From NCBI RefSeq assembly GCF_018860705.1, contig NZ_JAHKQA010000009.1, positions 1-38,721 on the forward strand: DNA of 38,721 nucleotides. The letters run 5' to 3'. The position numbers and the translations under genes are program-made. The notes under the pieces are model-generated. The model did no database searches. It saw only the letters and a program-made list of their open reading frames with translations, and was not told where the DNA came from. Origin of the DNA: Citreicella sp. C3M06. GTDB taxonomy: Bacteria; Pseudomonadota; Alphaproteobacteria; Rhodobacterales; Rhodobacteraceae. This document shows, one piece after another, positions 7,052-15,422 of the stretch; within the stretch, counting starts at the first letter, position 1; every line of letters starts with the position of its first letter.

Positions 7052-8371
7052 TTAGCGGTGCTCACGACGGAGCGTTTTCTCGAGGAAGAGCGAATAGCGG
7101 CCCATGCTGAAGCAGAAGATGAAGAAGCACAGACCGATGAAGACGAAGAGTTCCCAGTAGATGCCGTTCCAGTCGGTGCTGGCGCGGATCGTATTGGAAA
7201 GCCCGATCGGGTCGAGAAGACCAATGAAGACGACCAGCGTGGTGTCCTTGAACAGACCGATGAAGGTGTTCACGATGCCCGGAATGGAAATCTTGAGCGC
7301 CTGCGGCAGCACCACGAGACGCATGGATTTCCAGTAATCCAGCCCCAGCGCGTCGGCGGCCTCGTATTGCCCCTTGGCCAGCGCGGCCAGACCGCCGCGG
7401 ACCACCTCGGCAATATAGGCCGAGCTGAACAGGGTCACCATGATGATCACCCGCAGCATGAGATCGAAGTTCGTCCCCGGCGGCAGGAAGTAGTTCAGCA
7501 GCAGGGAGGCGGTGAACAGCCAGACGATCAGCGGCACGCCGCGGATCACCTCGATGAAGATCACCGAGACCTTGTTGATCAGAAACAGATCCGATTGCCG
7601 CCCCAGCGCCAGCACGATGCCCAGCGGCAGCGACAGCACGATGCCCGAGATGCCGATGATCAGCGCCAGCATAAAGCCACCCATCTCGCGCGATGCGACC
7701 GGGTTGAGCCCGATGGGCAGCACGGTCGACAGCGCTTGTGCCAGCGGCCCTGCGATCACCAGCCAGTAGATCAGCGGCAGGACGATGGCGAGAATCACCG
7801 CCGCCAGTGTTCCGATCCTTGGTCCGGAATAATGGATCGCCGCCCAGCCGAGCACAAAGCCGAGCGCGATACAGATCGGCCCCCAGATCGTGCCGCCCCA
7901 GATCAGCCAGAACATCACGAAGGGCGCGGCCAGCGTCAGCCACAGCAGCTTGCGCGGCAGCGAGGAGAACAGGATCGGCGCGATGGCGGCGAGAAACAGC
8001 ACGAAGGCCAGCACCGGGCGCCAATAGCCTTCGGGCGGGTAAAAGCCGAACAGCAGCTGTTGCCAGCGCTCGGAGATCACCGCCCAGCAGGCCACGGATC
8101 CGTCGGCACCGTACAGCTCATCGCGAATGGCGCGGCACTCGGTCAGGCTCGCGGCGTCCCAGATGCCGAAGACAGCCCAGGGCAGCACATGGCTGAGCAC
8201 CGTCCAGATGACCCAAAGCGACACCAGCGTGAGAAACACGTTGAGCGGAGTCGACAGCATGTTGCCGTGGATCCATTTGTAGACGCCGGTTTCCGACAGC
8301 GGCGGTTCGCGCTGTTCCGTCATCGACTCGCGAACATAGGCGACGGTCTGTGCATGTGTGTCAGACATCAT
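7052..8371 (-). CDS. aapM: General L-amino-acid ABC transporter, permease subunit AapM/BztC
   Basis: Inner-membrane permease, 439 aa, with an N-terminal extension typical of the AapM/BztC subunit (several hydrophobic helices before the transport domain). The permease domain in the C-terminal half has the EAA-type loop AEVVRGGLAALAKGQYEAADALG, which contacts the ATPase. It partners with AapQ. The two start codons ATG ATG at 8371 and 8368 are equivalent. It lies 25 bases after aapQ and 12 before aapP. Confidence 0.95.
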   Translation of the reverse strand: MMSDTHAQTVAYVRESMTEQREPPLSETGVYKWIHGNMLSTPLNVFLTLVSLWVIWTVLSHVLPWAVFGIWDAASLTECRAIRDELYGADGSVACWAVISERWQQLLFGFYPPEGYWRPVLAFVLFLAAIAPILFSSLPRKLLWLTLAAPFVMFWLIWGGTIWGPICIALGFVLGWAAIHYSGPRIGTLAAVILAIVLPLIYWLVIAGPLAQALSTVLPIGLNPVASREMGGFMLALIIGISGIVLSLPLGIVLALGRQSDLFLINKVSVIFIEVIRGVPLIVWLFTASLLLNYFLPPGTNFDLMLRVIIMVTLFSSAYIAEVVRGGLAALAKGQYEAADALGLDYWKSMRLVVLPQALKISIPGIVNTFIGLFKDTTLVVFIGLLDPIGLSNTIRASTDWNGIYWELFVFIGLCFFIFCFSMGRYSLFLEKTLRREHR

Positions 8372-8396
8372 TGCGCTCCTTTGTAGCGATCATGAC

Positions 8397-9629
8397 TCAA
8401 CGCTCCTTCAGCTTGACGGAGTTGTTGTAGACGTTCATCACCCCGGAAATGGCGAGGCTGAGCACGAGATAGAACAGGCCCAGCAGCAGCATACCTTCCA
8501 GCTCGCGTCCGGTCTGGTTGATGGTGATGCCGCCAAGGGTCGAGCGCGCGTCCATGTAGCCGACAGCGATGGCAAGCGAGCTGTTCTTGGTCAGGTTCAG
8601 GAACTGCGAGATCAGCGGCGGGATGATCACCCGCAGCGCCTGCGGCAACACCACCAGCTTCATCGTGGTGCCGGGGCGCAGGCCAAGCGCATAGGCGGCC
8701 TCGGACTGGCCCGCCGAGATGGCAAGGATGCCACCGCGCACGATCTCTGCGATGAAGGCGCCGGTATAGAGCGACAGCGCCAGCCACAGCGCGATCAGCG
8801 AGCCGCGCAGGTGCACGCCGCCGCCGAAGTTGAAGCCCTGCAGCGATGGCAGATCAAGGAAAGCCCCCATCAGCACGAGCAGCAGGGCGATCGGCAGCAC
8901 AAGGATGGCCAGTGTCAGATACCATGTGGTCGGGCGATCGCCGGTGGCCTCTTGCCGGACGCTGGCCCAATGGGCGATGCGCTTGACGACAAAGATCGAC
9001 ACGGCCAGCACGATCAGCACCAGCAGCCAGTTGTAAAAGTTGTTTTCAAACAACGGCGCGGCAAAGTGGATCGCCGGAATATAGACGCCCCGGTTGGTGA
9101 TCGCCACCGCGTCAAACAGCATCGAGGACGAGGGGGTCTCGCCGCGGAAGGCCGACGGGGCAGGGGTGCCCTCGGTCATCAGCGCAAAGATCAGCACGAT
9201 CCACAGCAGCAGCGGCACGTTGCGGAAGCCTTCGACGTAAACCGCCATGAGCCGCGACACCAGCCAGTTGTTCGACAGGCGCAGCACGCCTGCGGTGACG
9301 CCCAGCACAGTGGCCAGCGCGCAGCCCAGAAAGGCCACCAGCAGCGTGTTGAGAATGCCGACCAGCGCGGCGCGGCCGTGGGTGCTCTGGCTGTCGTATT
9401 CGACCAGGCGCTGGTTGATGTCGTAGCCGGAGGGCTGCGTCAGGAACCCGAAATCGAAATCCTTGCCGAGCGCGTGCAGGTTGGTGATGGTGTTCACCAC
9501 CAGCCACGAGAACGTCAGCATCAGCAGGATCATCGCCACCATCTGGATCGTCAGAGATCGGTAGCGGGTATCGTAGATCAGTTGAGACAGCCGGAAGCCC
9601 TGCCCCGGCGGGTCGGTCATTGTCGTCAT
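8397..9629 (-). CDS. aapQ: General L-amino-acid ABC transporter, permease subunit AapQ/BztB
   Basis: Inner-membrane permease, 410 aa, longer than ordinary amino-acid permeases because of the N-terminal helices common to AapQ/BztB. The family opening with LIYDTRYRSLTIQM is present, and the EAA-type loop AEIVRGGILAISAGQSEAAYALG lies near the C-terminus. It pairs with AapM to form the channel. A 264-base gap separates it from aapJ and contains a strong hairpin that may lower expression relative to the binding protein. Confidence 0.95.
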   Translation of the reverse strand: MTTMTDPPGQGFRLSQLIYDTRYRSLTIQMVAMILLMLTFSWLVVNTITNLHALGKDFDFGFLTQPSGYDINQRLVEYDSQSTHGRAALVGILNTLLVAFLGCALATVLGVTAGVLRLSNNWLVSRLMAVYVEGFRNVPLLLWIVLIFALMTEGTPAPSAFRGETPSSSMLFDAVAITNRGVYIPAIHFAAPLFENNFYNWLLVLIVLAVSIFVVKRIAHWASVRQEATGDRPTTWYLTLAILVLPIALLLVLMGAFLDLPSLQGFNFGGGVHLRGSLIALWLALSLYTGAFIAEIVRGGILAISAGQSEAAYALGLRPGTTMKLVVLPQALRVIIPPLISQFLNLTKNSSLAIAVGYMDARSTLGGITINQTGRELEGMLLLGLFYLVLSLAISGVMNVYNNSVKLKER

Positions 9630-9850
9630 TATCGTCTCCCCGGAGGGTTTCCATTTGGTCCTTGGCCCGCGCCGGTTGATCCGACGTCGTGCCCCTCTTG
9701 TGGCGGAAACCCCTGCGAGCCATTTGGCTCTGGTTCAGTCAAAGGCCCTTGTGGGCCCGTTTTTTCCTTTTGCGAGGTCTGCGCCCCGGTCTTTTCGGAT
9801 GTGCAGGGCGCTGCGCCCGTCACGCTTCGGGGCGGGACCCCAATGTAGTT

Positions 9851-9877
9851 GGGGCGCGAGGTTGACCCCCGCGCCCC
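9851..9877 (-). terminator. Intercistronic hairpin after aapJ
   Basis: GGGGCGCG (9851-9858) and CGCGCCCC (9870-9877) pair with an 11-base loop, 17 bases after the aapJ stop on the minus strand. There is no proper T tract. Such hairpins downstream of binding-protein genes commonly stabilise their mRNA and reduce read-through. The rest of the aapJ-aapQ gap shows no gene. Confidence 0.55.
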
Positions 9878-9893
9878 ATATCTCAGGTTCCGA

Positions 9894-10913
9894 TCAGCGG
9901 AACGGCGGGCTGTACATCAGGCCACCTTCGGTCCACTGCGCGTTCAGGCCGCGCGACAGGCCGATCGGGGTCTTTTCGCCGATGGTCTTCTCGAAGATCT
10001 CGCCGTAGTTGCCGTTGGCCATGATGGCCTTCTTGGCGAAATCGGCGTCGAGGCCCAGCATCGCGCCCAGCTCGCCTTCGGTGCCCAGCAGGCGGTTGAT
10101 CTCGGGGTTGTCGCCCGGCGAGCTCGCCAGCTCTTCGATGTTGGCCGAGGTCACGCCATATTCTTCCGCCGCGACCAGCGCGTTGAAGGACCAGCGCACA
10201 ACGTCGCCCCATTCGCTGTCGCCATGGCGAACCAGCGGGCCGAGCGGCTCTTTCGAGATGATCTCGGGCAGGATGATGTGATCGCTCGGGGCTTCGAACG
10301 AGGCGCGGGTGGCGGCAAGGCCCGATGCGTCGGTGGTGTAGACGTCGCAGGCGCTGGCAAGATACTGCTGCTGCGCTTCGGCGTTGGTTTCGATCGGCAC
10401 CGGCTCATAGCTGATGTTGTTGACGCGGAAGAAGTCAGCAAGGTTCAGCTCGGTCGTGGTGCCGGTCTGAATGCAGACGGTTGCGCCATCAAGCTCTTTG
10501 GCCGAAGACACGCCAAGCGCCTTGGGAACCATGAAGCCCTGACCGTCGTAGTAATTCACGCCGGTGAATTCGAACTTCAGGTCGACATCGCGCGAAAAGG
10601 TCCACGTGGTGTTGCGCGCCAGAATGTCGATCTCGCCCGAGGCGAGGGCGGTGAAGCGGGTCTGACCGGTGGTCGGCACGAAATTGACGGCCATCGGATC
10701 ACCAAGGACCGCAGCGGCCACGGCACGGCAGACGGCGACGTCAAAGCCCTGCCAGACGCCATTCGCGTCGGGGGCCGAGAAGCCGGTCAGGCCAGTGGAC
10801 ACGCCGCAGTTCAGAGTGCCACGCGCCTTGACGTCGTCGAGCGTCGCGGCACCGGCGGCGCCGGCCGCCAGACCGGCGACGGTGAGCGCGCCAAGGAGTA
10901 CGGTGTTCTTCAT
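9894..10913 (-). CDS. aapJ: General L-amino-acid ABC transporter, periplasmic binding protein
   Basis: Periplasmic solute-binding protein, 339 aa. It has a signal peptide (MKNTVLLGALTVAGLAAG, cleavage likely after AGAAGA), then the mature start ATLDDVKARGTLNCGVS and the family stretches GFDVAVCRAVAAAVLG, SGEIDILARNTTWT and NYYDGQGFM. It delivers amino acids to AapQ/AapM. First gene of the aap operon; the 198-base upstream region holds a GC hairpin (10933-10951) close to the ribosome-binding site, and I found no convincing promoter. Confidence 0.97.
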   Translation of the reverse strand: MKNTVLLGALTVAGLAAGAAGAATLDDVKARGTLNCGVSTGLTGFSAPDANGVWQGFDVAVCRAVAAAVLGDPMAVNFVPTTGQTRFTALASGEIDILARNTTWTFSRDVDLKFEFTGVNYYDGQGFMVPKALGVSSAKELDGATVCIQTGTTTELNLADFFRVNNISYEPVPIETNAEAQQQYLASACDVYTTDASGLAATRASFEAPSDHIILPEIISKEPLGPLVRHGDSEWGDVVRWSFNALVAAEEYGVTSANIEELASSPGDNPEINRLLGTEGELGAMLGLDADFAKKAIMANGNYGEIFEKTIGEKTPIGLSRGLNAQWTEGGLMYSPPFR

Positions 10914-10932
10914 ATCAACCTCTTCCTGTTGC

Positions 10933-10951
10933 CCGGCCCTTCGTGGGCCGG
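10933..10951. repeat. Hairpin in the aapJ leader
   Basis: CCGGCCC (10933-10939), loop TTCGT and GGGCCGG (10945-10951). It lies 19 bases before the aapJ ATG, close to AGGAAGAGG, so it could affect translation initiation. No T tract follows on the minus strand. Confidence 0.4.
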
Positions 10952-11111
10952 TTTCGTGGGCTCTGAGAGAACCCGAATGACCGTGGGATAAATGCTCCCC
11001 CTAGGTGCGCCGAGTGTGTTCGGATTTTCAATGGCAGGTCAACCCGCTGCGCCGTGAAAATCGCGCTACTCTGCTGAGGAATTGAGCAACACTGCGTGTC
11101 CCGCAAGAGCT

Positions 11112-11825
11112 TTAGTCAGCCTTGCACAACCCAAAGAAGTGATGGGCATGCAGAAAGGCCGCCTGCTTGTGCAACGCCATCTCTTGCGCTTCTTCGTCGA
11201 CGCCCCAGGTCTCTTCCTGCCAGCTTTCGTCGAGTCGCGACAACGCCCACAAATGAAGGGGATCATGGGCCGGATCGGTGGCTGCGAGGCCAAGGATCAG
11301 CGAGCCGGAAATGGCCACCAGATCGTGGAAGGCCGCAAGTTCGAAATCGGACAGGGCGTGAACCTGCGCCGCCAGTTTTTTGAGCGATTCTGCGTCTTGC
11401 GGGGCGTGCATGATGCCGGGTCGCGGCTGTAGCCGGGCATCGAAGCGCGCCTCTGCCCAATCCAGCAGCGGATCCCAAAGCTCGGCCTGCCGCTGAACCA
11501 GCGCCTCCGGCTCGTTGGCACGATAGCACAGCAGGTCGCTGTCGCCATATTCGGCCAGCATGTCTGCCACGGCGGCCTTTTGCGGGGCGACCTTTTCGAT
11601 GGCGCTGTTGGCGGTGCGGGTAAAGGGCATGCTCTGTGGGTCGATCTTTTCGCCCTGCGCCTGCCATTCGGCGGCAATCGCCTCGGCCAGCGCGCGGGTC
11701 GGCACCAGCAGCGGGCGCTTGCCCGGCGTCATCACCCGGCGATCGTCAAGCGCGATGCCGTGGCCTTCGGGGGTCTGGCTGGTGGTGGCCTGCTTGTAAA
11801 ACCGGCGGGGGGCCCATTCGCTCAT
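11112..11825 (-). CDS. ATP12-family F1-ATPase assembly chaperone
   Basis: Protein of 237 aa belonging to the ATP12 family, chaperones that bind the F1 alpha subunit during ATP synthase assembly; alphaproteobacteria share it with mitochondria. The N-terminus RRFYKQATT and GIALDDRRVMTPGKRPL, then PFTRTANSAIEKV, the DLLCYRA stretch and LHLWALSRLDE are family hallmarks. Its ATG overlaps the stop of the HAD gene by 4 bases (11822-11825), so the two are translationally coupled. Role is inferred from the family. Confidence 0.93.
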   Translation of the reverse strand: MSEWAPRRFYKQATTSQTPEGHGIALDDRRVMTPGKRPLLVPTRALAEAIAAEWQAQGEKIDPQSMPFTRTANSAIEKVAPQKAAVADMLAEYGDSDLLCYRANEPEALVQRQAELWDPLLDWAEARFDARLQPRPGIMHAPQDAESLKKLAAQVHALSDFELAAFHDLVAISGSLILGLAATDPAHDPLHLWALSRLDESWQEETWGVDEEAQEMALHKQAAFLHAHHFFGLCKAD

Positions 11826-12502
11826 GCGGTAAACTCCGTGTCGGCCGCGAGCAGCCCGGGCAGCGCGCGGATGTCGTCAAGGATGGTCTGCGCGGCGCTC
11901 AGCCGGGCAGGCGGGTGATAGCCCCAGCTGACGCCGATGCCGCGGATGCCGGCGGCCTGCGCCATCTCCATGTCAAAGGATGTGTCGCCCAGCATCACCG
12001 CATCCGCTGCGCCGACTCCGGCGTCGCGCAGGGCGGCATGCAACATGGCGGGATGCGGCTTACTGGGGTGGTCGTCGGCGCATTGCTGGGTGATGAACAG
12101 ATGCCGCATGTCGTGGCCATCTAGCAGTTTGTCCAGCCCGCGCCGGGACTTGCCGGTGGCGATGCCCAAAAGCAGATGCGGAATGGCGTGCAGCTCCTCG
12201 AGCACCTCGCGCACATGCGGATACAGCGGCGAGCTTTGCGCCGTCCCCTTGGCAATGCGCAGACCTCTGTAGCTGGCCTTGTAGGCCTCGACCATCTGAT
12301 CGCGGGCAGCGGCGGGGACGCCGGGCACCAACGTCTCGACGGCGAGCGGCAGCGACAGCCCGACGATCGACAGGATTTCTTCGCGGCTGGGGGCGGCGAT
12401 GCCGATCTCTTCGAAGGCAACCCGCATCGAGGCGAGGATATCCGCCTGACTGTCGACGAGCGTGCCGTCGACATCAAAAATCACCAGTTTCAGAGCGTTC
12501 AT
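11822..12502 (-). CDS. HAD-superfamily hydrolase, phosphoglycolate-phosphatase-like
   Basis: 226 aa. HAD motif I is VIFDVDGTLVDSQ at the N-terminus with its two aspartates, motif II is represented by GIATGKSRRGLDKLL and the C-terminal metal site by AVMLGDTSFDMEMAQAAG. The cap domain lies between motifs I and II. The start at 12502 is chosen because it gives the family N-terminus and overlaps the rluC stop by 4 bases; the frame is open further upstream. The substrate cannot be read from sequence. Confidence 0.93.
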   Translation of the reverse strand: MNALKLVIFDVDGTLVDSQADILASMRVAFEEIGIAAPSREEILSIVGLSLPLAVETLVPGVPAAARDQMVEAYKASYRGLRIAKGTAQSSPLYPHVREVLEELHAIPHLLLGIATGKSRRGLDKLLDGHDMRHLFITQQCADDHPSKPHPAMLHAALRDAGVGAADAVMLGDTSFDMEMAQAAGIRGIGVSWGYHPPARLSAAQTILDDIRALPGLLAADTEFTA

Positions 12503-13545
12503 TGCAGGCTTTCGAACGGGTCCGCGTCGGCGAGATCTTCGGTCCAGCCGAAGGTGTCCCAAGTGTGTTTCATGTGATCGGGCAGGGGGGCCGTGACGGT
12601 GATCTTCTTCTTGGTCACCGGGTGCTCGAAGCTCATCGAGCGGGCGTGCAGGTGCAGCTTCTTGGAGATCACACCGCCAAGCTGCGCGCCCCAGCCATCG
12701 CCCATGTTTTCCTGCCCCGAGCCGCCGTATTTGCCATCGCCGATGATCGGATGTCCGATCTCGGCCATATGCGCGCGCAGCTGGTGGGTCCGCCCGGTGA
12801 GCGGCTCAAGCGCGACCCAGCTGGCGCGCCCGGCCACCCGGTAAAGTGTCGCGTACAGCGTGTGCGCCCGCTTGGCGCCATCGGTATGCGCCATGTCGCG
12901 CGGATGCACGCAGACCATCTTTTCTGCCTCGCCGCCCTTGCCATGACCCTTGGCCTTTACGAGCCCATAGCGGATCTCGCCGAGATAAGGCGTCGGCACG
13001 CCGCCGACGACAGCCCAGTAGATCTTGCGGGTCTGCCGGTGGCGCATCGCGGCGGTCAGCGCGGCGGCCATCTCACGCGTGCGGGCCAGCAGCAGGACTC
13101 CCGAGGTGTCCTTGTCCAGCCGGTGCACGAGCCGCGGCTTTTCATCCATGCCAAAGCAAAGCGCCTCGGTCATGCCGTCGACATGGCGTAGCTGACCGCT
13201 CCCGCCCTGAGTTGGCAGGCCGGCAGGCTTGTTGAGCGCGATGATGTGATCATCCTTCCACAGAACGCAGGACTGGATCAGCTTGACGTCTTCGTCGCTG
13301 ACACCGGAGCGCGGCTTGGGTGCGGGCTTTTCCGACGGTTCGGGAAGTGGCGGAATGCGCACCTGCTGGCCAACCGACAGCCGGGTCGACGCCTTGCAGC
13401 GCGCCCCATCCACCCGGAGCTCCCCTTTGCGGCACATTTTTTCGATCGGGCCCTGGCCCAGATGCGGGAAATGGCGTTTGAGCCAGCGGTCAAGACGCTG
13501 CTCTCCATCCCCCGGTCCTACGGTGACGGTCTGTACGCGGCTCAT
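12499..13545 (-). CDS. rluC: RluA-family rRNA pseudouridine synthase (RluC-like)
   Basis: 348 aa. An N-terminal S4 RNA-binding domain (residues about 14-65, with RLDRWLKRHFP and GELRVDGARCKASTRL) precedes the RluA catalytic domain. The catalytic Asp is D144 in the signature HRLDKDTSG; the family motifs LNKPAGLPTQGG, GRTHQLRAHMA and GHPIIGDGKYG are present. RluC-like enzymes modify 23S rRNA uridines; which sites are hit here is not determined. It overlaps crcB and the HAD gene by 4 bases each. Confidence 0.95.
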   Translation of the reverse strand: MSRVQTVTVGPGDGEQRLDRWLKRHFPHLGQGPIEKMCRKGELRVDGARCKASTRLSVGQQVRIPPLPEPSEKPAPKPRSGVSDEDVKLIQSCVLWKDDHIIALNKPAGLPTQGGSGQLRHVDGMTEALCFGMDEKPRLVHRLDKDTSGVLLLARTREMAAALTAAMRHRQTRKIYWAVVGGVPTPYLGEIRYGLVKAKGHGKGGEAEKMVCVHPRDMAHTDGAKRAHTLYATLYRVAGRASWVALEPLTGRTHQLRAHMAEIGHPIIGDGKYGGSGQENMGDGWGAQLGGVISKKLHLHARSMSFEHPVTKKKITVTAPLPDHMKHTWDTFGWTEDLADADPFESLQ

Positions 13546-13919
13546 GCGAAGAAACTCCTTGCGACGAGAAGCCCGGCGAAAAGCGCCAGGATCGAGACCA
13601 CGACGGACACCGCGACATAGCCAAACGCGGTGACCATGTCACCTCGCTCGTATAGTGTCGCGAAGTCGAGCGAGAAGCTCGAGAAAGTGGTGAACCCGCC
13701 GAGAAAACCGACCGTCAGAAGCGGCTGGAAACGGGTGGCGGACAGGTTGGCGAGTAGGGTGATCACGACGCCCATCAGGAACGAGCCAAGGATGTTCACG
13801 GTCAACGTGCCCCATGGAAACGATTTGCCAAGCAGCGCGGTCATCGCGACGCCGGTGAGATAGCGCGCAGATGCGCCAATCGCGCCGCCAACGGCGACCT
13901 GGAGAAGGGTCAGGATCAT
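13542..13919 (-). CDS. crcB: Fluoride ion channel CrcB/Fluc
   Basis: 125 aa, four hydrophobic helices, a dual-topology fluoride exporter working as a dimer. Family marks are GGAIGASARYLTG near the start, WGTLTVNILGSFLMG in helix 2 and GGFTTFSSFSLD in helix 3 with the pore-lining phenylalanines. The ATG at 13919 gives the family start; the longer open frame upstream runs into a repeat region and is rejected. It overlaps rluC by 4 bases. No fluoride riboswitch is visible upstream. Confidence 0.95.
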   Translation of the reverse strand: MILTLLQVAVGGAIGASARYLTGVAMTALLGKSFPWGTLTVNILGSFLMGVVITLLANLSATRFQPLLTVGFLGGFTTFSSFSLDFATLYERGDMVTAFGYVAVSVVVSILALFAGLLVARSFFA

Positions 13920-13992
13920 CCACGCGGAATGTCGCGGGCGCGCCTTGTTGTCAAGCGCCGAGGGGGGCGCTGCCCCCCGTCTCCTAGCGGAG

Positions 13993-14074
13993 CCTCCCCC
14001 CGGGATATTTATAGCCAGAAGAAACCGGGGCGCGGCGCGTTGACTTCTTCTGGCCTTAAATATCCCCGCCGGAG
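13993..14074. repeat. Inverted pair of a GGGATATTT-type intergenic repeat
   Basis: One arm (13993-14023: CCTCC then GGGATATTTATAGCCAGAAG) is the imperfect reverse complement of the other (14043-14074: CTTCTTCTGGCCTTAAATAT then CCCCGCCGGAGG), with about 20 bases between. I have seen sequences of this type between genes in Rhodobacteraceae genomes, so it is probably a member of a dispersed family. It fills the rarA-crcB gap and may serve as a terminator for rarA. Confidence 0.7.
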
Positions 14075-14111
14075 GCATCCGGCATCGCGGGCGGGCGCGA
14101 TGCCGGTATCT

Positions 14112-15419
14112 TCAGGTGTTCTTGTCGCGTCGCAGGCGCGCGAAATACTCGACGCGTTTCTTTAGGTCTCGCTCAAATCCGCGTTCGACCGGCGCGTAAA
14201 AGTCCGTTCGGCCCATGGTTTCGGGGAAATAATCCTGACCAGAGAAGCCGTCCTCGGCGTCGTGGTCGTAGTCGTAGCCCTTGCCATATCCGATGTCCTT
14301 CATCAGCCGGGTCGGTGCGTTCAGGATGTGTTTTGGTGGCATCAGCGAGCCGGTCTTTTTCGCCGCCGCGCGGGCGGCTTTGTAGGCGACGTAGGCCGCA
14401 TTGGATTTTGGCGCGAGCGCGAGGTAAATGACTGCGTTGGCCAGCGCCAGTTCTCCCTCGGGCGAACCGATGCGCTCGAAGGTTTGCCAGCTGTCTATGC
14501 AGACGGCCTGTGCCTGCGGATCGGCGAGGCCGATGTCTTCGACGGCCATACGCGTCAGGCGGCGGGCAAGGAAGCGCGGGTCTTCGCCGGCGTCAAGCAT
14601 CCGGGCAAACCAATAAAGCGCCGCGTCCGGGTCAGAGCCGCGCACCGATTTATGCAACGCCGATATCAGGTTGTAATGCCCATCGCCGCCCTTGTCGTAT
14701 TGCGCCGCGCGGCGCATCAGGCGTTGGGTCAGCTGCTCGGTGGTGAGCGGGGCGCCGGTCTTCCATGCCATCACCTGCTCGGCAAGGTTCAGCAGGGCCC
14801 GCCCGTCGCCGTCGGCCATTTCGATCAGCGCCTCGCGGGCTGCGCCATCCAGCGGCAGGGCGCGGCCAAGCTCGGTTTCCGCCCGCTGCGCCAGTTGTTC
14901 GAGATCCTTCGGCGCCAGCCGTTCGAGCACCAGCACCTGTGCGCGGCTCAAGAGCGCTGCGTTCAGCTCGAAACTGGGGTTCTCGGTGGTGGCGCCGACC
15001 AGAAGGATCGTGCCATCTTCCATGTGGGGCAGGAAGCCGTCTTGCTGGGCCTTGTTGAAACGGTGGATTTCGTCGACGAACAGCAGCGTGCCCTGACCGT
15101 TGGCGCGGCGGTGGCGGGCGGCGTCGAACACTTTGCGCAGGTCCGGCACTCCGGTGAAAATCGCGCTGATCTGCACGAAATGCAGGTCTGTCGCATCCGC
15201 CAGCAGGCGCGCGATGGTGGTTTTGCCAACCCCCGGCGGCCCCCACAGCACAATGCTGCCCAGAGAGCCCGAGTCCAGCATCACGCCCAGCGGTGACTCT
15301 TCGCCGAGCACCTGTGCTTGGCCGATGACCTCGGACAAGGCCTTTGGCCGCAGCCTGTCGGCCAGCGGGCGCGGGGCGCTGGAGGGGGGCTCGGGGGCGT
15401 CGCCGAATAGATCTGCCAC
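14112..15419 (-). CDS. rarA: Replication-associated recombination protein RarA/MgsA (AAA+ ATPase)
   Basis: 435 aa, a clamp-loader-like AAA+ ATPase acting at stalled replication forks. The N-terminus [16 protein letters not shown] is typical; Walker [10 protein letters not shown] is at residues 60-68, Walker [16 protein letters not shown] follows, then sensor 1 [12 protein letters not shown]. The C-terminal part has the tetramerisation-domain stretch [25 protein letters not shown] (split here: [15 protein letters not shown] is the core). It starts 3 bases after the protease gene stop, probably one transcript. Confidence 0.96.
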   Translation of the reverse strand: MADLFGDAPEPPSSAPRPLADRLRPKALSEVIGQAQVLGEESPLGVMLDSGSLGSIVLWGPPGVGKTTIARLLADATDLHFVQISAIFTGVPDLRKVFDAARHRRANGQGTLLFVDEIHRFNKAQQDGFLPHMEDGTILLVGATTENPSFELNAALLSRAQVLVLERLAPKDLEQLAQRAETELGRALPLDGAAREALIEMADGDGRALLNLAEQVMAWKTGAPLTTEQLTQRLMRRAAQYDKGGDGHYNLISALHKSVRGSDPDAALYWFARMLDAGEDPRFLARRLTRMAVEDIGLADPQAQAVCIDSWQTFERIGSPEGELALANAVIYLALAPKSNAAYVAYKAARAAAKKTGSLMPPKHILNAPTRLMKDIGYGKGYDYDHDAEDGFSGQDYFPETMGRTDFYAPVERGFERDLKKRVEYFARLRRDKNT

Positions 15420-15422
15420 GGG

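Noticed and set aside
6008-8386. Very long open frame (792 codons) opposite the aap genes
   Set aside because: It is the antisense shadow of aapP and aapM, which have clear families; its own sequence is Arg/His/Gln-rich without any domain. The same holds for other long antisense frames, e.g. 8358-9848, 17900-19078, 20897-22267 and 32855-35041.
13920-14111. Fluoride riboswitch upstream of crcB
   Set aside because: The conserved riboswitch core is not present; the region holds an inverted intergenic repeat instead.
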